Source of the DNA: Persicaria tinctoria
Taxonomy: Eukaryota; Streptophyta; Magnoliopsida; Caryophyllales; Polygonaceae
Length of the DNA stretch: 64,000 bases
Reading direction: 5' to 3'
Assembly (NCBI GenBank): GCA_037127255.1
Contig: JBANSL010000013.1
Span: 65,785,688-65,849,687, forward strand
Shown in pieces: positions 1-12,587 of this stretch; positions within the stretch are counted from its first letter, which is position 1; every line of letters begins with the position of its first letter. A program made the translations under genes and the position numbers. The notes beneath the pieces are model-generated. The model worked only from the letters and a program-made list of their open reading frames with translations, did no database searches and had not been told where the DNA came from.

Positions 1-3000
1 GTGGTTGGTTTTGTTGCTCATTTCCTATCAGGTCAGCTAGGTCCTGCGGCAATTGTTATTGGCAATGGACTGGCATTGTCCTCGACAGCAGTTGTCCTGC
101 AGGTGCCATTTGTGATGAGTTTTTCTCTATTTCTGATAAATTATGATTGCTATAAGCTCCATTCTGATAGCTGTAATAATTTTGACTTGTAAGAAAGAAC
201 AATCTTTTTTTTGCCTTTTGACTATTTTCCCTTTTGCGCAACATGTCTGCACCTGATTATGACTTGAAAATAGCGATTTATTTATTTATTTATATATGAC
301 GCTAGAAGCTGTCACATGAATATTTTGGCATACTATAGTCATTTGTTCTGTAGTCATGGAAACCCCTTTTTGAACTCTAGGTATTTTCTCTTTGATCTGA
401 AAACTGAGGGCAGGTTTGTTTATACGGGCTCAATGTTTTTTGTACATTTGCAATCAGATCTGCTTTGGGTATCCTCTAATGATGGTTTACTCTAGTATTT
501 CCTTGGTTTATGGCAATCCTGATTGCTTTTTACCCTTCATGGTAATCGTGAGCATGTAGGCATTAGTTCAGACTTGTGTATTTGTTTTACCTAACCTTGA
601 AATATTATGTCCAAAACAAGGGATTTTTTTTTGTAATCCTATCTTTCTCAAAAGCAGTCCTCCTCTACCTTCTTTTATTTTGCAGGTTCTGCAGGAGCGT
701 GGTGAGAGCACATCAAGGCATGGACGTGCCACATTTTCAGTCTTACTCTTCCAGGTAACTATTCAATGTTGTTTATAACTGTTTCATCATCTGGATGGAT
801 CTTCATGCACTTGGTCACCATTGTCAAATGTTTCCATGCACAAACTGAAAATTCCAAATTAAATACACGCCTTCTAGCTAAATGAAAACTCTACTGTACT
901 CTTTGCTTGGCCAGGTTATCTAGGTATCCTGTGAATGGGAAAATATTTTGCAGCATTTGATTGATTTATGTCATAATTCGATTTTTTAAAGTTGAAATAG
1001 AAGCAGTCCAATGATTTATATAACTTTTTTTATGTGATCTTGAAATTCTCGTGGATTCCAGCTGTGTGAAAGAAGACCAGTTTCTAATGTTTATTACATT
1101 TTTTCTACCAGGATTTGGCTGTTGTGGTGCTGCTCATACTCATACCTCTTATTTCACCAAATTCATCTAAAGGCGGGGTAATAGTCTTTGCATATATAGA
1201 TTGACTTCTCATATTTGCCATGCCAGTCCATGGTTATTTATTTTGATTTTATCCTTTTCTCTTGTTATATAGTGGTCCACTGTTGTAGGGTAAAATGAGA
1301 ATTGGGTGAGTAGTGAGAAAATTCAAATGTTTATGTGATTCAGTCACATCTATTAACCTTGTTTATACTGGGTTTATTTTTTCAGGTTGGGTTTCAAGCA
1401 ATTGCAGAAGCTCTTGGACTGGCTGCTCTGAAGGCAGTTGTTGCCATTGCTGCTATTATTGCTGGTGGACGATTGGTAGGCGCAGTACTTATCATTTATA
1501 AACTTGTAATTTAGAACTAGTCAATATACTCGTGTGTCTGTTATTTTCTTGACATGTTGAGACACAAGGATAGCACTTCATATCTTACTTTTATCAAGCC
1601 ATGGGTATCACATTCATCTTGGATTTGTTACCTACAGCTTCTTCGGCCAATTTATAAACAAATAGCCGAAAATCAAAATGCGGAGATATTTTCAGCCAAT
1701 ACTCTTCTTGTGATACTGGGGACTAGTCTCCTGACGGCCAGGGTAAGTATTGTGAAATGCTTGCACTATATGGTCCATTGGTTCCAGTTGAGATTTTGTG
1801 GTTCCTTGCTCATTGAAACTTGAATTAGACGTTGTGCTAGCCTTTTGTTGCTCATTAGTGCTTTTCGGTTTTATTGTTTCAACCAGGCTGGTCTATCTAT
1901 GGCACTGGGGGCATTCTTGGCCGGTTTACTCCTAGCAGAAACTGAATTCTCCCTGCAGGTTGAATCGGATATTGCACCATACCGTGGCCTTCTATTAGGA
2001 CTTTTTTTCATGACGGTACATACACTCCTACTTACTCTGCCTTGAGTTTGTCCATTCTTGAAAAATTATCTATTCTTCTACAATTACTTGTATGGACTAT
2101 GGACCGATATTTACTACCTGGGTAAAAGCTAAATCAAATGACAAGAAATGCTAATTTTCTACACAAGTAAACATAAACCCTGCATCTTTATGTATCAGAA
2201 TTTGTGAAAATGGATTGTAAATGGTACCATCAATCAATTAGTAATCTTATTTTGTGATTTACTTAAATTGTGATGGCAAACTTTTAATGAAGTAGAGTGT
2301 ATGAAGAGTATCCTGTAGTTAAGATTAACATTGATCTTTTCTACTTTCAGGTAGGGATGTCAATTGACCCCAAACTGCTTCTCTCAAACTTCCCAGTTAT
2401 CACTGGAGCCTTGACCCTCCTAATTGTTGGCAAGACTATGTTGGTTGCTTTAGTTGGAAGAATTTTTGGTCTTTCACTTATATCTGTCATTAGAACTGGT
2501 CTTCTTCTTGCTCCTGGAGGAGAATTTGCTTTTGTGGCTTTCGGAGAAGCTGTGAACCAGGTTTGAAAATAAAATTTGGTGAACTTGTTGCTGATAAGTT
2601 ACTACTTTTGTTATTTTGTTGGAACTGATTTTGCATCAAGAAAGTCGTCGCTTTTTTGCTGGAAATGTACCAATTTCATTGTTTTATATTTTGTATCAAC
2701 TTCTTTGCTCTTAAGTCTTATCTACCACTGAGAGATACTGCTCCTAGAGGCCTTTAGGTGGGGTTGGAGGTGCATAGAATGCCATGATGCTATTTGAAAA
2801 CCCATTGTAATTTTAGTTGAAAGCAGATTCTATGAAACCTGTGGTGGTAAAAGCAAGCCTTCAGGGAGGTAGCATTTCGGACTTTCTTATAATTGGACTT
2901 CCAGCTTAACAGTTGGTTTCAAATAGAGATGAATGGGACTTTTGAAGTATTCTTCCACTATATTCATAACAGAACTATCACATGTAAAAAAATTTCTTTG

Positions 3001-5901
3001 GAGTACTATGCCTAGGATGTTTGTTCCTGAAAACGACTCAGTTTTTCTCTTATTAAAACAGGCTGTGACTACTGTTAGAAATTTTAAGGTTATAATACTT
3101 ATAAAGGCAAATCTATGATAAGATTTACCAGTACTCTTTAATTCATTAAACATTTGAAGTAGGGTGTTTCAGCCCGCTAGCAGTTTGCAACTAAACATCC
3201 TTGTGCTTTACGTGATTTAAAACTGCCTATTTTCAAAGTGTATGATTACACACGCTTATGTCTTGATTTAACTTGATATATGCCTTTGAAAGTGATTCCT
3301 TTTCTGCTCCTTTGCAATGTCCCTGTTTGATGTGCAGCAGCTACTGTAATCTTTGCTGAGTCTCCTTGCTCTTTTTTCTCATCTATAGGGCATAATGTCG
3401 CCACAACTGTCATCCTTGCTTTTTCTTGTGGTGGGAATTTCCATGGCTTTAACACCATATTTGGCTGCTGGGGGTCAGCTTCTCGCTTCTCGCTTTGAAC
3501 TGCATGATGTCCGAAGCTTATTACCAGATGAGAGTGAGGTAGGACACACATGGTAACTTCAGTTTTTCTCAATATATGAAAGAATTTGAGCTACGCATTT
3601 TGTTTCCCACCCACCTAAATTTTATTGAAGAAATCGTACTAGTACTAACTGGAACTCTGGAAGATTTTGTAGAAAAGATTAGGGAAAAAACGAGAAAAAG
3701 GATAACTTGTTTGACGTAATATTTTTTCCCCGAAAGGGGCATTATTAATATCAACAAGTACCTTGAGGATTCAATAGCATCATATGGGTGTCCTATTTTT
3801 GAAAATTTTGGGCATTGTTTTTTACATATTCACTTGGAACATGTCACTAATTATTAATGCAATGTTATCCATACATTTGTCACATTGCTAAGAATAATGG
3901 GATTCGTTAAGAGAGCAATAGATGCCTCTGAACAAGTGCACCTTGGGAATGGTAAACATGGGCCTAATTAAAATTATGGGTGACAAACTAATACGTAGTA
4001 CTTCTCTGCAAACTGTCTTGAGAACATGTTCTTCCTGTTGAGTACAAGAAACTTTCTGCTTATTTTTGGTTGTGACTTCATTTCAGATTTCTAATTTCAC
4101 CAACTGTTCATGAAATCATGTTCACGTGAGCATTGTATTGCTCAACAAATAATCGATTAGACATTGTTTAAGAGGATTACCTGATATTCATGCTGCTTAT
4201 TTGAATCTTTCTTCTCTAGACAGATGATTTGCAAGATCACATCATTATTTGTGGATTTGGACGTGTTGGTCAGGTAATATCAAATACTCCTATATATATA
4301 AGATATACTTTCTGAAAACAATTTTGTGGCTAATGATGACCATATTTATCCCATTTAATCTTGTTCTGGCAGATTATAGCTCAGCTTCTCTCTGAAAGAC
4401 TAATACCCTTTGTAGCCCTTGATGTCAGAAGGTAGAGGCCATGTTTTTCTCATAGCAGCATCCTGAAGCACATTAACATTATGCATTACATTTAGTGTTA
4501 TTTACTACTCTTCAATTACTTATATTGTTGACACTTTTCAGTGATCGGGTTGCAATTGGACGTGCACTTGACCTTCCAGTTTATTTTGGGGATGCTGGGA
4601 GTCGTGAGGTAAGAACCTAGCAGCATGTTTGCATGTGATAATTAAACTGTTGCTGATATGCTTAAATTCGACTGACCTAGCAGCATGTTTGCATGTGATA
4701 ATTAAACTGTTGCTGATATGCTTAAATTCAACTGGCTAGGTCCTCCATAAAGTTGGTGCTGAAAGAGCATGTGCTGCAGCAATTACTTTAGATACTCCTG
4801 GTGCAAATTATAGAACGGTTTGGGCTCTTAGCAAACACTTTCCGAATGTGAAGACTTTTGTCCGTGCTCATGATGTTGACCACGGTCTTAATCTGGAGAA
4901 GGCCGGGGCTACTGCGGTATGGTGCTAATTCTTTCTCACTGTTTTAATGATTGTTACTTTTTCACAATACAAGTGTAGAAGGTAACCTTTAATTTTGTGC
5001 AAAGAATCTATCCGTTGGCCTTTAGAATGTTGCTCGACAGCAAGAATCATTTGTCAACCATTCTGATTTACACTACTTGCTTCCAGGTTGTCCCCGAGAC
5101 CTTGGAGCCTAGTCTGCAGTTGGCAGCTGCAGTTCTTGCACAGGTAAATTGTTCATCTCCAAAGTTGGGTGTCTACTCTGGTCTACTAGAATTGTTGGGA
5201 CTCCAAAGTTGTTGATGTGGTACCTACCAAAACTATGATTGTCAACGTGGGATCTATTGCTACAAATAGGATCAAACCCAAATACATGTAGGAAGTAGTT
5301 GAACGTCCCGTATTTATGATTGGAATCTGAAGATATAAAAAGCAAAGCCTGCATCTACCTTTTTCTACAGTTGCATTGAATTTAGGTCCAGCGCAGGAAA
5401 TATCTAACTCAATTTCTCATACTTGAAAACATAACTTCACGGCATGTTGAGAAGTGTCCTTTTCTATGGTCACGCGGTCGATTATTCTGAACACTTCCTT
5501 TTCCTTGGCCCTTTTTTTTTTCCCCTTTTCTGTATAAGCTTTAATTTTAGTTGTTTGTTACATGTTAAGTGGAATCCTTTGTTCTTTACTGCCTACAGGC
5601 TAAGCTGCCTATGTCAGAGATAGCTACAACAATAAATGAGTTCAGATCCCGCCACCTCTCTGAGCTCTCTGAGGTATTATTCCTGTCACATCCCCAGTTA
5701 AAAAGTGCACATAATTGCAAAAATCTTTATTCTGACGGGTAAAGCTAACTGAAAAATGACAAAATGCAGCTATGTGAAGCCAGTGGCAGTTCGCTTGGGT
5801 ATGGTTACTCGCGCGTCATGACCAAGCCAAAGTCTCAGTCTCAGTCATCACCAGACTCTTCAGATGATAACCAAATTGGCGAAGGAATGCTGGCAATATA
5901 G
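1..5901 (+). CDS. KEA1/2: K+ efflux antiporter, KEA1/KEA2 type (5' end outside window)
   Basis: Monovalent cation:proton antiporter-2 family, expected to exchange K+ for H+ across the chloroplast inner envelope. Fifteen exons join in frame: 1-102, 686-754, 1112-1177, 1386-1475, 1638-1742, 1887-2015, 2351-2560, 3389-3538, 4220-4273, 4373-4431, 4542-4608, 4740-4916, 5087-5143, 5599-5673, 5770-5901 (TAG stop). The first nine encode hydrophobic membrane segments of the Na+/H+-exchanger domain (for example [14 protein letters not shown] and [18 protein letters not shown]). The exons from 4220 encode a TrkA-N/KTN nucleotide-binding domain, starting [12 protein letters not shown] (GxGxxG). The C-terminal tail, ending [12 protein letters not shown], resembles the KEA1/KEA2 subgroup rather than KEA4-6. 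The long N-terminal stromal domain and start codon lie upstream of the window. No frame break is seen. Subgroup assignment is from memory of the family; subcellular location is inferred from it. Confidence 0.93.
4617..4736 (+). repeat. 60-bp tandem duplication in a KEA intron, next to the 3' splice site
   Basis: Two head-to-tail 60-bp copies (about 4617-4676 and 4677-4736) differ at only one or two bases. They fill most of the 131-bp intron between the 4542-4608 and 4740-4916 exons. Each copy ends in a pyrimidine/AG stretch, so the intron contains two acceptor-like sites; the second is the one that keeps the frame at 4740. Confidence 0.9.
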
Positions 5902-6426
5902 ACAAATGATCTCTCATGGTTCACCCTTTGAAGAATAAGAAGAAAGAGAAATCTCCAAGAAGTGTATAGGTTTTTTTTTTCCCAAACCTTACCATTTTAG
6001 CTTACATTAGAATCATAAATGTGGCGGAAAATTTTAGAAGGCGTTACTCCTTCCCTCATTGATCTAAGTTTTCCAGGTCCATCAATGTCGGTAGATCCTT
6101 GTTTCCGCTCATTTCCCTTCTTTGGGTCTTGAACCCTTACATTTAAAATGAAATGCACCTTTCATTTAGAAAGAGTGGAAAATCCTGTTTCCGCATTGAC
6201 ATCCCTGGGTAGCAAGATGCTAAACTGCACCAATTTTTGCATTTTTGTAGAGTTGGAACTTGAAAGTTATTTTGACAACATATGCTCATAGGGAGAGATT
6301 TTGTAGCAATCAGAGGTTTAGATGGTGAGTGTGTATGCCACATTGGAAGTTTGAATGGCTCAACGTGCTTTTATGGTAGAGGAGTTTTGCTAGCAGCCAA
6401 CAAGAAGTTTGATTAAAACCTAGTAA
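5902..6426. other. KEA 3' UTR and intergenic DNA
   Basis: No coding potential. The first few hundred bases are presumably the 3' UTR of the antiporter. I see no recognisable element before the MITE at 6427. Confidence 0.5.
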
Positions 6427-6690
6427 GATCATTTACAATGGTGACGTGCTAATGTGTATTTTTTGAACATTTTTAGGCTCTATGGGTTGATTTTGAGGTG
6501 TTTAAATGTACATATTTGAGCATGTGATGTGCAAATTTAAGTACATCGCATTTCACAAAAGCCGAGACATTTTTAGTAGTTTATTTTTCTTGATTTTATT
6601 TTCTTTTTTAGTTTTAATTTCTTTTATTTGAAGGATGTGGTTTTTTTTTTTGAAAAAATGTGTACATTTTACATCATTATGGATAGTTGT
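6427..6690. mobile_element. Tourist-like MITE, copy 1
   Basis: 264 bp flanked by TAA on both sides (6424-6426, 6691-6693). The ends carry the CAATGG/CCATTAT-type terminal motif and the interior shares blocks with 10329-10650 (ATGTGCAAATTT, the ATGTGTA.. ends). A TAA/TTA target duplication is typical of PIF/Harbinger MITEs. Termini of this copy are degenerate. Confidence 0.6.
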
Positions 6691-6693
6691 TAA

Positions 6694-7439
6694 CTTGTGA
6701 AAAGAAAAGAAAAAAAAATGATCTTCATAAATGAAAGGTATTTGAAGCCCCAAACTTTCTGCTTCATCAATCTTTGGAAGAAAGTAAACTCTTTCAATGG
6801 CAGCTACTATGAGTTACTAAACTCTACAATAGTTTTATCAGTCTCTGTTTCTTAATTTACAATGCACTATCAGCAAATTATCTGTAAAGTTTATCTAAAT
6901 CATGTTAGGGAAAATGGAAATTAGTTTGATTTGGATGTTTCATTAAACAAACTTGCTCTTCAGTCTTCCCTCAAAACTGAGACATTACTGGCTTGACTTG
7001 TATAGTTTGAACAAGTTAAAACTGAGTCATTACTAGATCTCATAAATGGTTACATAAACTCCCTTGATGAGTTGCATTCCGAGGATCAAGGATGATGAGT
7101 GAAATATTGATGGAATGTCAAACTAAAATCACACATCAAGTAAATATTCAAAATTGAGCCCTGGGAAATGATATACTGGCAAAACGTCTGGCCATTTTCT
7201 AATTTCTAGTGTACATAAATCATACAATCGAGATGAAACTCGTCTCTCCCTATGATGCAAAATTACAAGCAATAGCATGTTCTGCAATGTTGGGATAGCA
7301 GGGAAAAGGGACTATATAGTATATACCCTTCCTTTATTCTCGAAATCACGGCAATAAGAATGCTGCTTCTTTCAACAATGGTATAATCAGTCTTGTATCA
7401 GGAGGAGATGACGGCAAGTGCCATGTCAGAAGAGGCCGT
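6694..7439. other. Intergenic, includes PMM 3' UTR
   Basis: AT-rich with no ORF of note. The part closest to 7440 should be the 3' UTR of the phosphomannomutase gene on the minus strand. Nothing else recognised. Confidence 0.5.
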
Positions 7440-9708
7440 TTAATCTTTCTTGTATAGGAAAAGCTCTGTGCACTGCTTTCTAGTATCATCGGGACTCGTA
7501 ACTAAAGCGAAAAGAATGCAAGTCATTTAGTCGTCTAAAAGATAGTAAGAGCATGGATGCAGCATTCCTTGGGAATGAAATCCGCAAGGGTTAGCTTGAT
7601 TATAATGCAAGGAGCAGCTAACCTGTGTGCCCAACAGTCCTCTCCGATTCAAATATCTCGTAATCGTTTCCTCCCTGTGTTAAAGGCAAATGCAAAGATA
7701 TAAAGAAAGACATCACAAATGACAAAACCATAAATCCAAATCACTTTGTCCAAACACTGTAAGAAGATTTTACCTTGTAAGTTTTGTCCCCAAAGAAGTG
7801 TATCTCGTCGAATTCTTCAAGATATTTCAAACAGTATGTCTTGTCCCAACCTTGAGGGAACACCTGTTATGCCGAAAAAAGGATCTTACAACAAATTTAA
7901 TCACGTCATAAATTCTTGATTACAGATCTCCCATGCAGTAAAAGAAAAAGTTACAAGAATATTAGTTTACTACTCACATCAAAGCTTATCTGCCCTCCTA
8001 TTGAAAATGTCAAATTAAGGTGGCCAAACTTTTCGCGCAGTACTGACACCATCTTCGGTCTTACATTGTGAATCTAAGACATGGTTTTCAAAGACCAAAG
8101 ACGAATAGTTTAGAAATCTATAATGATAAGGCACTGTACAATAGAACTATCAAAATGTAAGGAAAGCAGATTTGCAGACCTTGTCATACTTTTCGAATTC
8201 CTCCCTTTCTTGTTGGCTGCAATTTCTCCCAATAGGAGAAACATTCAGCATCCCACTTCTGAACTCTATGAAAGTTCCCCTGAAAATAAGACGGATAAAA
8301 GAAAACCCATAAAGAAAGTTGGGAAAAGGATGAGCAATCAGTGTTTAAAATATATGGATCCAAGCAACTAGTCTTCATGAAAGTTACCGTTTGATAGGAA
8401 TATCCAAGTCGGCAATGTAGTGTAGAGTAAAATTGATGAACTCCTGTAAATTAAACATGAATGACTATTGATGCTTTCTTAATATATGATCAAAACAAAG
8501 GGCAAAAGAACTGAAGGTGGAACTGTGACTGATTTACAAAATAGAGAAATGAGATTACCTTTAGCCTTTCATCTCCAATAAATGACTTTAAGCTCTGCAG
8601 AAGAGAATCAAACAACAATTATTTAGGGATCAAATAATCATAGATTGAGGAAACTAAATCAGCCTCAAAACCTCAAGGCTTGTGCAAGCTTCCAACAATG
8701 GATATTACCTGTATGCCAATCAGTTTCCCATCTTTGTGAGCCACAAGACCATTCTCAGAGAACACGTAGTCATAGTCGTCAATAACTGCCCAATAAAAGG
8801 CAAAGGTAAACCCTCAAGGCATGACAACAGGGATATAGCCTTAGAAAATTTAGTTAGAAATAAGAGCAAGGAAAGGCCGAAAGTCCAGGATCCCTTTTCT
8901 CATGAACTGCAATACCATAACCATGTCAACTAATGCAGGCTGAATGGTCCTGTTTAAATTCCTAAACAATTTGCAATTCTGTAAAAGAGCCCAAGTAGCA
9001 AACCAGAATTTCCGAGCTGTTCAGAAATCTTCACAAGGTCAGATCCTCCTACGACACCAACTGTAACAACCTGTAGTAAAATGCAAACTACTAAATTAAC
9101 GAACACGAGTAACATCATATGCAATGCAACCCGCCTTAGTATTATCCAACTAGTTAAGGCTGTAAAGTTACTAAAATGAAACTGTGGAATCCTGTGTGGC
9201 AAATGGCAATGGTCACTGACAATCAATCAGCCTGAAATACCGAAATCTACTATCTACTAACTACTATATTCTCTCAGAGGTCAGAAAGTTAAATCAAGTT
9301 GAAGAATGAAGATATGATTATGATTAACAAGTGTGTACCTTCCGCAATTCTTTCATGAAGGATAACATATCAGGAGTGACATCCTGTAAACATTAAAATA
9401 AATAAGTGAGATAATTATAACTGAAGCCTAGAAGGTAGTTTGTCGCAAATTCGCATGATCTCTGAGCAAATGAAAGTATTTCATTCATACTATGTTCACG
9501 AATACCAAATAAAGAATCTCGCACAGGATTTATCGTATAAGACCTTAAAATCAGCTACATCTGCAACATTTGTACCAGTTGGAAATTGGACATTGGGCAA
9601 AAGGGGAAAAGGCATAAGAAAGCAAATCAAGCATCTTACATTTCTTGGTTTAGTAAGAGTCCCATCCACATCAAACAAGGCAATCAAGCCAGGTTTCCTT
9701 GCAGCCAT
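7440..9708 (-). CDS. PMM: Phosphomannomutase
   Basis: Cytosolic HAD-family enzyme converting mannose-6-phosphate to mannose-1-phosphate, the step that leads to GDP-mannose, ascorbate and N-glycans. Eleven exons in transcript order: 9708-9640, 9383-9339, 9070-9004, 8785-8709, 8594-8559, 8443-8388, 8279-8180, 8073-7978, 7863-7774, 7674-7623, 7501-7440 (TAA). Together they are exactly 750 nt, 249 aa, close to the usual plant length of about 246. The HAD nucleophile motif DVDGTLT is at residues 13-19. Further conserved blocks are [67 protein letters not shown] and [16 protein letters not shown]. Start chosen at MAARKPG, the first ATG before the HAD motif. Phase matches across all introns; I see no lesion. 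Confidence 0.96.
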
Positions 9709-10310
9709 TACAGCTTGCCTTATACTTTGCTGTCATACAAGATCAAAAATTTCCCCATCAAACAGTATCATCATAATAAAAATAAAAATTTTACCCCCAA
9801 AAAAACACCAGTAGAAAATTGATGAGGAGCTCAGCTTTGCAGCCATTAAAAAGGTTGATTAATGACATTCATGCTTTGCTGTCGTATCAGTATTATATAC
9901 GGAGTATCGATTTCATTAACGCAGTAGACTACATTGACTGAATTCGGAAAACAAAATCAACAAAAGCAATAAAAGGAGGGAAGAAATAGATACTACAGTA
10001 GATTTGACGGACAATGAAATCAAAAGACCGACTAAATCAAGCTCGGGAGATAAGATTTTCCGAAGCAGAGCTGAAAAGAAATTGAAACCTCCGATTCTTA
10101 TAAACTTGTCGAATAATTCAAACTAGTAAACCATCGAATCCGGACCTGAAGTGTGCGGATGAACTCCGGATCTAAAAATAAAAAAGATAGATTGAAGAAC
10201 AAGGAAATGTTAATGCGGAGATAGAGGGTAGTACCTGGAAATTAGGAGCAGGATTCGTCGTAACTCTTCTGGGACTACAACTGGAATGTGGGTAGGTTGA
10301 GTCGGTTGTC
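9709..10310 (-). other. PMM 5' UTR with a probable UTR intron
   Basis: On the minus strand, a good acceptor (..TGACAG) lies 21 nt upstream of the ATG (intron end at 9730). A donor of form CCAG|GTACTA lies at 10234. An intron 10234-9730 in the 5' UTR is therefore plausible, with the first exon upstream of 10235. Inferred only from splice-site shape. Confidence 0.45.
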
Positions 10311-10328
10311 ACCTAAACCTATGTATAA

Positions 10329-10650
10329 GACTAACTCGTGTAAATGTTAAATGTGTAATTTTTAGACATTTTTAACTCTATTGGTTGCTTTTGGGGTGTA
10401 CAAATGTGTACAATTGAGTATGTAATGTGCAAATTTGAACACATCATCTCACATCTGCAAAAACTTTTTCAAAATGGAAGATAATTTTATTGGTATATCT
10501 TTTATCATTTTTGTTTTCTTTTTTGTTTTAAATTAATTGTATTTGAATATTCTATAAAAAAAATACATATTTGACCATTAAAGCAAAACATCAAAAAATA
10601 CACATTTTGTGCATATGTATACATTATAGGCAAAACCATTGTGGATATTC
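10329..10650. mobile_element. Tourist-like MITE, copy 2
   Basis: 322 bp with TAA on both sides (10326-10328 and 10651-10653). The left end GACTAACTC and the reverse complement of the right end (GAATATCCAC) are degenerate inverted termini. Interior shares blocks with copies at 6427 and 36043 (TTTTTAGACATTTTT, TATTGGT, ATGTGCAAATTTG). No ORF. Confidence 0.7.
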
Positions 10651-10653
10651 TAA

Positions 10654-11191
10654 CTACGAAACCCAATGTCTTTCATAGTTTTATTTGTGTTTTGGAAAAA
10701 TTAAACTCACAAATCACAATAATTTTTACTTGTGATTTTTTTTTAAAAACTTCAACAATCGACTGAAAAATATAGAACCTTTATTTTTAGACCCATTTTT
10801 AAGAGTTAAAAACTATATATACTATCTCATTCAGCAAAAATATGTTAGTTTAGAGTTTTAATTTTGTTCAAAAAAACATGTTATTGTAGTTATTTAAATA
10901 TTAACTTTACGAAAATGTGTCTTAAGTGTATCAAAGAAACTTTCTTTCTATCCTAGATAAGAACCTAAACCAACAAAGATTTCCTACCAAAGAAATAGTG
11001 GACCTTAGACCATCTCCCACCATATAATTGTTATTTAAGCCTATTTTCTTTTCCACCATATGCCATTTTCTATTTTGGCCAAAATTTTGATAGTCTATTT
11101 CTAAATCAAAGGCTAAATTTGGCTTGGAATTTTCGAAGGCCAAATGTGGTTTCCACTTATTTTATTTTTAAATAAGTCTATAAACATTATA
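10654..11191. other. AT-rich intergenic DNA
   Basis: No gene or clear repeat recognised. The reading frames here are short and have no family resemblance. Confidence 0.4.
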
Positions 11192-11200
11192 ATTATATAT

Positions 11201-11370
11201 ACGGAAATTTCGCGAGGTACCCCTGAGGTTTTGCAATTTTCGCGAGGTATACAACTCTTTTGTATATTTCGCGTGGTACCCCTGAGATTTTCAATCTTTT
11301 CGCCTCGTGCCCTTCGTTGTTAAGTTTAACGGATTTAGTAATCCTCCGTTAGTTTTCAATTTTGAAATTA
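11201..11370 (+). repeat. Left terminal inverted repeat of the Pack-MULE
   Basis: Contains three related sub-units beginning TTTCGCGAGGTACCCCTGAG, TTTTCGCGAGGTATACAACT and TTTCGCGTGGTACCCCTGAG, then a stretch ending near TTTCAATTTTGAAATT. The reverse complement recurs at 12341-12510. Confidence 0.85.
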
Positions 11371-11927
11371 AAGAATTGACAGAGAGAGAAGAGAAGAGGG
11401 AGAGACCAGATTTGGCCAAATCTCAAACACCAAACCTCGATTCGCCAAATCTCAAACACCAAATCTAGAAATTTCTCAAGAATCTAAAGCTAAGCCATGG
11501 TGGATTTCGTTCAATAAGGAGAGCGAGAACACATCCCTGTTGTTGGATGATGAATTTCCGTAATGTGCGTCCCTGGTGATACGATTGTGTTTCGATGTTG
11601 CAATGGTTAAACAATAGAAGTTGAAGTGAAGTTGGAGAGAGTGTTGTTAATTGCCATTTTAGAATTTCATTGCGTTGAGTGTTGGATTTAGTAATCATTC
11701 AGTGCAATTTGTCAAATTCCAGTTCCATTTTCTTTGAATGCGATTGAAAATTTTTCATTTCTATCAATTCTTCTGTTCTGTATATCAAATTGGAGATGAT
11801 TAATTGGTTAGTCTCTGGATTGGGGAAGAACAGGAAGTATAGCGACGATGGCAAGATATCTAAGTTGCGCCAAGGTCGATTCACCAAATCCCAGTTTTGC
11901 TCCGGTGTCGAATTTGGGGGCTTTGTA

Positions 11928-12149
11928 CGCGGTGGTAGTGGTGGCCTGGTGGGAGAGCCGCCATACGCGTAGACGAAGGGGGACAACCAGAACCTAGCAA
12001 TGGCGGATCCAGAGCCGCCGTGCGTGGTGGTGGTGGTGGTGGTGGCCGGGAGGCCGGTGGTGCTGGAGCCGTATGTGGACCAAGTGGATGCGCCGGTAGC
12101 GGCGTGGCTACCGGGAACGGAGGGGCAGGGAGTCGCCGACGTCCTCTTC
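11928..12149 (+). pseudogene. Captured fragment of a GH3 beta-glucosidase (exohydrolase) gene, broken
   Basis: The frame reads VGEPPYA, stop, TKGDNQNLA..., then a valine run, [13 protein letters not shown] and [18 protein letters not shown]. This matches the C-terminal half of plant GH3 beta-D-glucan exohydrolases/beta-glucosidases, where the corresponding blocks are GEPPYAE.x.GDN and SGRPxxxxPY...[18 protein letters not shown]. A TAG at 11970-11972 replaces the usual Glu codon. A frameshift is likely near 11930, because the valine-rich strand lies in another frame. Homology stops abruptly after DVLF, and what follows (12150-12350) is unrelated and unidentified. It cannot make an enzyme; it is a transduplicated gene piece. 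Confidence 0.8.
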
Positions 12150-12340
12150 CTCGGCAAAATCGCCCCCCTCCAACACGACTCTTTCTCTTCCGCTACCGCT
12201 AGACGTTTCCTGTACCCCTCTCCTCGTCGCCTTCGCCGACACCGCCTTCCGCCACCAACCCTCCCCTTCCCGGCTCACCTTCCTCTCCCTCCCCGCCAGG
12301 GGCCAGATCTGGTCTCCCACTCTCTCCATTCTTTTTTTTT

Positions 12341-12508
12341 TCAATTTCAAAATTGAAAAGTAACGGAGGATTACTAAATCCGTTAAATTTAACAACGAAG
12401 GCCACGAGGCGAAAAGATTGAAAACCTCAGGGGTATCACGCGAAATATGCAAAAGAGTTGTATACCTCGCGAAAATTGCAATACTCAGGGGTACCTCGCG
12501 AAATTTCC

Positions 12509-12510
<2 letters not shown>
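12341..12510 (-). repeat. Right terminal inverted repeat of the Pack-MULE
   Basis: Reverse complement of 11201-11370 with a few mismatches. A short partial copy of the same repeat (ccctgagtattgcaatt) recurs at about 12587-12603, on the other side of the TA microsatellite. Confidence 0.85.

Positions 12511-12586
<76 letters not shown>
12511..12586. repeat. (TA)n microsatellite
   Basis: About 70 bp of uninterrupted TA directly abutting the right end of the Pack-MULE. Confidence 0.95.

Positions 12587-12587
<1 letters not shown>

Larger units (their letters stand above)
11201..12510. mobile_element. Mutator-like element carrying host-gene fragments (Pack-MULE type)
   Basis: 1310 bp bounded by about 170-bp terminal inverted repeats. 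The outer 20 bases (11201-11220 and 12491-12510) are perfect reverse complements and the rest is nearly so. Flanking 9-mers are attatatat (11192-11200) and tttatatat (12511-12519), an 8/9 match, though in low-complexity DNA. There is no transposase. The interior is GC-rich, unlike its surroundings, and contains a GH3 beta-glucosidase gene piece plus other sequence I cannot identify. Long TIRs, a 9-bp duplication and captured gene pieces are the hallmarks of Pack-MULEs. Confidence 0.75.
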
